From contig NZ_CP150096.1 in the NCBI RefSeq assembly GCF_038396765.1, positions 5,811,001 to 5,875,000 on the forward strand: 64,000 nucleotides of DNA. Reading direction: 5' to 3'. Origin of the DNA: Chitinophaga caseinilytica. Lineage in GTDB: Bacteria > Bacteroidota > Bacteroidia > Chitinophagales > Chitinophagaceae. Below are positions 60,579 through 64,000 of this stretch, in pieces. Under the pieces are notes generated by a model that saw nothing but the letters and a program-made list of their open reading frames with translations, did no database searches and was not told where the DNA came from. The position numbers and the translations under genes were made by a program. How positions within the stretch are numbered: the stretch's first letter is position 1; every line of letters starts with the position of its first letter.

Positions 60579-61937
60579 CTATACGAATGCGCTGAAACCG
60601 GTGATGGCGCGGCCTACGATGAGGGAATTGATTTCCTTGGTGCCTTCGTAGGAATAGATCGCTTCCGCGTCGGCCACGAAGCGCGCCACGTTATGTTCGA
60701 GCAGTATGCCGTTTCCGCCCATGACTTCCCGGGCGCGGCTCACGATGTCGCGCGTGCGGAGGGAACAAAATACTTTCGCGAGGGAGGCGTGCTCGTCTTT
60801 GAGCAAGCCCTGGTCCTGCAACTCCGACAATCTGAATACGAGCGACTGCATGGCGGTGAGGTTGCTGAGCATTTCCACGAGGTGGTTCTGGATGAGCTGG
60901 AACGAAGCGATGGGCCGGCCAAACTGTTTCCTTTTCAGGGTGTAGGCGAGCGCGTTCTCGTAGGCGCCGCGGGCACAGCCCACGGCCATCCAGGCTACGC
61001 CGGCGCGGGTCATCTGGAGCACGCGGGCGGTATCTTTGAAGGAATTGGCGTTTTGGAGGCGGTCTTTTTCTTCCACCACGCAGTTATCGAGGGTGATGAG
61101 CCCGTTTTGCACGATGCGGAGGGCCATTTTGCCTTTGATCTTATCGACGTTGAAGCCGGGCGTGCCCTTGCGCACGAGGAACCCTTTCACTTCGCCGTCG
61201 CCCAGGTCTTTGGCCCAGATGACGGTAACGTCGGCGAAGGGGGCGTTGCCGATCCATTTCTTCTGGCCGTTGAGCACCCATCCGTCGGCCGTGCGCTGCG
61301 CGGTAACGGTGAGGCCTCCCGCCGCGCCGGAGCCCACTTCAGGTTCCGTGAGGCCGAACGCGCCGATGGTCTTGAACTGCTGCATGCCGGGGAGCCATTC
61401 CTGCTTCTGTTCTTCCGAACCGCACAGGTAAATGGAGCCCATGGCCAGGCCGCTCTGCACACCGAAGAAAGTGGCGATGCTCGCATCCACCCTTCCCATT
61501 TCCATGGCAATGATGCCTTCCATGAGGAACGATTTGCCGGGGCAGCCGTATCCCTGGTAGGTGAGGCCGCAAACGTTCAGCTCCGCGAACTTCGGGATCA
61601 CCTCATGCGGGAACTCGTCGTGCAGCCAGTAATTATTAACGATCGGCGCAATTTCGCGCTCCATGAATTCGCGGACTTTCAGCTGAAGGGCACGGTCTTC
61701 ATCGCTCAGGCGCAGATGCAATTCGTAAAAATCAGCATTGATTTCCGGCAGCACTTTTTCCTTCTTCCCGCCTTCCATCATCTTCATCAAACCTTTCAAC
61801 TGCTTGTCGTCCAGTTTGGAAAACCCTTCCATTACCTTCTGCAGATCTACTTTCTTCGAGAGCTTGTTCAATTGGTCGAAGTCGATGGATTTGAACAGGC
61901 GGTAGGCCTGCCGGATCTTTTCCAGTGTTCCTGCCAT
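60579..61937 (-). CDS. Acyl-CoA dehydrogenase family protein
   Basis: A 452-residue flavoenzyme. GAFGLTEPEVGSGAAGG is the FAD-binding signature, WIGNAPFADVTVIWAKD follows, and RAREVMGGNGILLEHNVARFVADAEAIYSYEGTKEINSLIVGRAITG contains the second signature and the YEGT-type catalytic glutamate seen in glutaryl-CoA dehydrogenase-like members. The N-terminal ~60 residues (a helical extension, LNKLSKKVDLQKVMEGFSKLDDKQL) are unusual. It dehydrogenates an acyl-CoA at the alpha-beta position with electron transfer to ETF. Complete, monocistronic, with a strong terminator. Confidence 0.93.
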   Translation of the reverse strand: MAGTLEKIRQAYRLFKSIDFDQLNKLSKKVDLQKVMEGFSKLDDKQLKGLMKMMEGGKKEKVLPEINADFYELHLRLSDEDRALQLKVREFMEREIAPIVNNYWLHDEFPHEVIPKFAELNVCGLTYQGYGCPGKSFLMEGIIAMEMGRVDASIATFFGVQSGLAMGSIYLCGSEEQKQEWLPGMQQFKTIGAFGLTEPEVGSGAAGGLTVTAQRTADGWVLNGQKKWIGNAPFADVTVIWAKDLGDGEVKGFLVRKGTPGFNVDKIKGKMALRIVQNGLITLDNCVVEEKDRLQNANSFKDTARVLQMTRAGVAWMAVGCARGAYENALAYTLKRKQFGRPIASFQLIQNHLVEMLSNLTAMQSLVFRLSELQDQGLLKDEHASLAKVFCSLRTRDIVSRAREVMGGNGILLEHNVARFVADAEAIYSYEGTKEINSLIVGRAITGFSAFV

Positions 61938-62025
61938 GATATTTTTATTACAATTTACGAATTATATCTGCCTTGCGCGTAGCGTTGCGCATCGGTCACT
62001 GTGCCGAATGCGGCATTATGATGTA

Positions 62026-62484
62026 TTATTCTCCGCTGCGCAGGATCATCTCCTCCGAAAACGCTTCTCCCCCGTTGATTTCTGTCCGGATCAGGAGGGA
62101 ACCTTCCAGCATTTTCGAAATGGGGCAGGCCTTCGCGATCTGGAGGAGCCTTTCTTTTTGTTCCGCATCAGCGTCGGGATGGAAATACACGTCGCGGTCG
62201 ATGACGGAGATGAGCTGGCCGTCGCTCACGCGTTGCGCCATGTTACAGTTGACGGTGATGGTAGGGATGTCCCACCCCTTGCGGTCGATATACATCCGCA
62301 AAGTAGCCAGGGTACAGGAGGCAAGTGAAGAAAGGAAAAGCGTGAAAGGGTCGGGGCCGGTATCTTGCCCGCCCGTTTTTTCGGGTTCATCCGCGATGAA
62401 GGTCCCGTTCCGCCATTCGATCACGCAGCGGTATTTCACTTCCCCGATGGTGCCGCGCACCGGTTTTTCCATTTTGTACTGCAT
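62026..62484 (-). CDS. OsmC-family protein
   Basis: A 152-residue protein with the OsmC arrangement: TGPDPFTLFLSSLASCTLATLRMYIDRKGW holds the first peroxidatic Cys, IAKACPISKMLEG the second. The subgroup is the YhfA/OsmC-like one. It reduces organic hydroperoxides through a Cys pair, or acts on thiol adducts. It is last of a three-gene run: amidohydrolase, hypothetical (TAATG junction), OsmC (15 bp gap). Confidence 0.92.
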   Translation of the reverse strand: MQYKMEKPVRGTIGEVKYRCVIEWRNGTFIADEPEKTGGQDTGPDPFTLFLSSLASCTLATLRMYIDRKGWDIPTITVNCNMAQRVSDGQLISVIDRDVYFHPDADAEQKERLLQIAKACPISKMLEGSLLIRTEINGGEAFSEEMILRSGE

Positions 62485-62499
62485 GCTGCAATGTACGGC

Positions 62500-63006
62500 T
62501 TATACGGCAGTATCTCGATTACCCATACCGAGGCTTATCAATAATGCTTCTTTTATGCCTTCCATGCCTGGAGAAGCATAGATCAAGATTGCATCGGCAT
62601 CAAATTTACGCAGTTGTATATTAGGAGGAAGCGATGCTGTCTCCGGGCTTGGGCCCCCAGTTGGCAAAAATTGCGGTGTTTCAGCAAAAAACCATAGATA
62701 ATTGCTGTCATACCCATCCCATAAATCAACCAGCAGGTTATCGAAATCTCCATCAGGAAACCGTGCACATGCAAACTCCAACGAATGCGAAGTAATTTTC
62801 AAATCCAGCAAATCATTCCAGAATCCAAATACTGGTTTCAGCCGTTCCGAACCCGCAATGCCATGCCATCCCCGAAAGAAGAAACCATTTTTCAGCGCTT
62901 CGCCGCACCTGCGAAAAAGCTGTTTCAACAATTCACAATCTTCCTGATTGGTTAGCTCCAGTTTATAAATAACCGTTCCACCATCTACTTCGTATACGTC
63001 AGCCAT
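62500..63006 (-). CDS. Small protein of unknown function
   Basis: A 168-residue soluble acidic protein; its ATG overlaps the stop of the amidohydrolase by one base (TAATG), so translation is coupled. Elements such as FGFWNDLLDLKITSHSLEFACARFPDGDFDNLLVDLWDGYDSNYLWFF suggest a compact alpha/beta fold of the type found in small immunity-like proteins, but I recognise no family. Base composition is lower in GC than neighbours. Between the amidohydrolase and OsmC genes. Confidence 0.6.
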   Translation of the reverse strand: MADVYEVDGGTVIYKLELTNQEDCELLKQLFRRCGEALKNGFFFRGWHGIAGSERLKPVFGFWNDLLDLKITSHSLEFACARFPDGDFDNLLVDLWDGYDSNYLWFFAETPQFLPTGGPSPETASLPPNIQLRKFDADAILIYASPGMEGIKEALLISLGMGNRDTAV

Positions 63007-64000
63007 TATTCCGGGAATTGAGTTTTATCGATTTTGGGCAGGATGCGGAGGGCGTTTTTGTAGTATACCTTTTTGAGGATATTGTCCGGCAGGTTGAGGC
63101 CGTACATGCGCCAGAACGCGTGGTATTTCTTGTGATAGGGGAAATATTCGTCCGCGGTTTCCAGCACGCGGAAATAGGTGGCATATTCTTCCGGCACCCA
63201 GGAATCTTTCCCGAAGAGGATCCTGTCCTGGTACTTTTCGAAAAACGCGCGCGCCATTTGGGGCTGACGGCCCAGTTCGGCGATCACGGCCCCGAATTCC
63301 ACCACGATATTTGGCATTTCGTCCATCAACCGGGACAGCTTCGCCAGATCGTTGGCGTACCAGCCGAAGTGCGCGTCGATGAACGTGGTTTTGGGATGCT
63401 TTTTGAACATCCGGTGCTGCTCGGCGATGAGCGTTTCCCAGGGCGCGGGATCGTTGGGCCCGCGCTTGCGGCCGGGATGGGTCACGATTTCCAGCCAGCG
63501 CTCGTTGTGCTCGTCTACCGGGTCCCAGAAGGGTTTGGGATCGGCGGTGTGGATCAGCACGGGAATTTTCAACTCCCCGCATTTGGCCCAAATCGCGTCC
63601 AGCCGGGGATCGTCGACCGTCACGCGGTTGCCTTTATTATCTTTCACGCTGAGGCCGAGGTTCTTGAAAACCTTCAGTCCGCCCGCACCTTCGCGCACAT
63701 CCTGTTCCAGTTGCGCCACGGCTTTGGCCGTCCATCCCTCCTCCCCGATCCCATTGAAATTAATGTTGTGGAACACGAGGAAACGCTTCGGGGCGCTGGC
63801 TTTGATGTTATCCGTCATGGCTTTCAGCCCGCTGCCGTTGCCACCGCTGAGGTTGACCATCACGCGCATATTGAGCTTATCCATGGCGCTGGTCAGGTTC
63901 CCGAGCGATGCGGAGCCCATGTTCCATTGGTGGTTATGAACGTCGACGAAAGGGTATTTGGCGCGCGACAACGGATGTTCGGGTACTTTCAGCGTGGATA
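63006..64000 (-). CDS. Amidohydrolase (metal-dependent TIM-barrel), 5' partial
   Basis: The frame is open to the window edge; the first visible start is a TTG at 63971, but the sequence reads on upstream in frame (STLKVPEHPLSRAKYPFVDVHNHQW), so the N-terminus (likely a signal peptide) is outside. About 330 residues are visible: VDVHNHQW has the first metal-binding motif, PVLIHTADPKPFWD and FIDAHFGWYAND the later His, and LFGKDSWVPEEYATYFRVLE the C-terminal Asp region of the amidohydrolase_2 group (decarboxylase or hydrolase). It starts the amidohydrolase-hypothetical-OsmC run on the minus strand. Confidence 0.85.
   Translation of the reverse strand, partial: STLKVPEHPLSRAKYPFVDVHNHQWNMGSASLGNLTSAMDKLNMRVMVNLSGGNGSGLKAMTDNIKASAPKRFLVFHNINFNGIGEEGWTAKAVAQLEQDVREGAGGLKVFKNLGLSVKDNKGNRVTVDDPRLDAIWAKCGELKIPVLIHTADPKPFWDPVDEHNERWLEIVTHPGRKRGPNDPAPWETLIAEQHRMFKKHPKTTFIDAHFGWYANDLAKLSRLMDEMPNIVVEFGAVIAELGRQPQMARAFFEKYQDRILFGKDSWVPEEYATYFRVLETADEYFPYHKKYHAFWRMYGLNLPDNILKKVYYKNALRILPKIDKTQFPE

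Noticed and set aside
60390..61982. A 530-codon plus-strand open frame
   Set aside because: Mirror of the acyl-CoA dehydrogenase gene, no family features.
1..64000. tRNA, rRNA, CRISPR arrays, insertion sequences or prophage genes
   Set aside because: Looked for on both strands; no cloverleaf, repeat-spacer pattern, transposase or phage structural motif was recognised.

Overview
The window reads as a chromosomal segment of a Bacteroidota bacterium, most likely a Chitinophagaceae (Chitinophaga-like) genome of fairly high GC. Evidence: a SusC/SusD pair with an N-terminal STN domain, preceded by FecR and an ECF sigma factor; LytTR/LytS-type two-component genes; many short signal-peptide lipoproteins; and several promoters of the Bacteroidota type (TTTG, about 19 bp, TAnnTTTG). 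No rRNA, tRNA, CRISPR array or insertion sequence was seen, and no gene-free stretch exceeds 300 bp (the longest, 46661-46953, holds only the divergent promoter region of the oxidase operon). The species cannot be fixed from sequence alone.

Layout. 1-7.5 kb: an edge-truncated TlpA-like thioredoxin protein, then a minus-strand run of small membrane proteins, a lipoprotein, a 3-hydroxyisobutyrate-dehydrogenase-like reductase, a DUF1080 lipoprotein and a large PVC-type c-type cytochrome lipoprotein broken by one frameshift. 7.6-13.7 kb: MscS-type channel, VOC protein, AraC regulator, alpha/beta hydrolase and an ArsR/SRPBCC pair with two tandem operator-like palindromes. 13.7-23.1 kb: sigma factor, FecR, SusC, SusD, arylsulfotransferase-like lipoprotein and a TsdA-like diheme cytochrome, all on the minus strand; opposing promoters and a terminator in the susC leader predict a ~95-nt antisense RNA. 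23.3-36.7 kb: Imm51-like protein, amino-acid permease, secreted glycoside-hydrolase-like protein, DMT exporter, Ada, FtsX-like permease, Ca-type P-ATPase, a secreted unknown and a class A beta-lactamase-fold hydrolase. 36.8-43.2 kb: a PhcB-like methyltransferase divergent from a flavin monooxygenase plus a hybrid histidine kinase with a XylR_N/V4R ligand domain, then a LytS/LytTR pair. 43.3-46.7 kb: metallophosphoesterase, secreted unknown, DHFR-fold protein and lipoprotein. 46.9-51 kb: a ba3-type cytochrome oxidase operon including a 44-residue subunit IIa, a frameshifted SCO assembly factor and an anchored cytochrome c. 51-53.6 kb: a low-GC orphan membrane gene and a 519-residue protein with an N-terminal tail resembling cargo of extracellular contractile injection systems. 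53.6-58.8 kb: nicotinate phosphoribosyltransferase, a Crp/Fnr regulator and a sulfur module (TauE, two YeeE halves, CstB-like MBL-rhodanese). 58.8-64 kb: M19-like dipeptidase, acyl-CoA dehydrogenase, OsmC, an unknown and an edge-truncated amidohydrolase.

The strongest new signals are regulatory. Two perfect GGTGAC-N4-GTCACC palindromes lie at an identical distance (21 bp) from matching -7 boxes ahead of the TauE/YeeE and CstB-like genes, next to a Crp/Fnr protein whose recognition helix carries the RE...R pattern that reads GTGA half-sites: a predicted class II activator regulon for reactive-sulfur handling. A direct-repeat site matching the general LytTR consensus lies upstream of the LytS/LytTR operon. 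The susC leader carries a complete antisense promoter and terminator. Two genes are interrupted by single missing bases in 5-base homopolymers, which may be sequencing errors rather than true pseudogenes.
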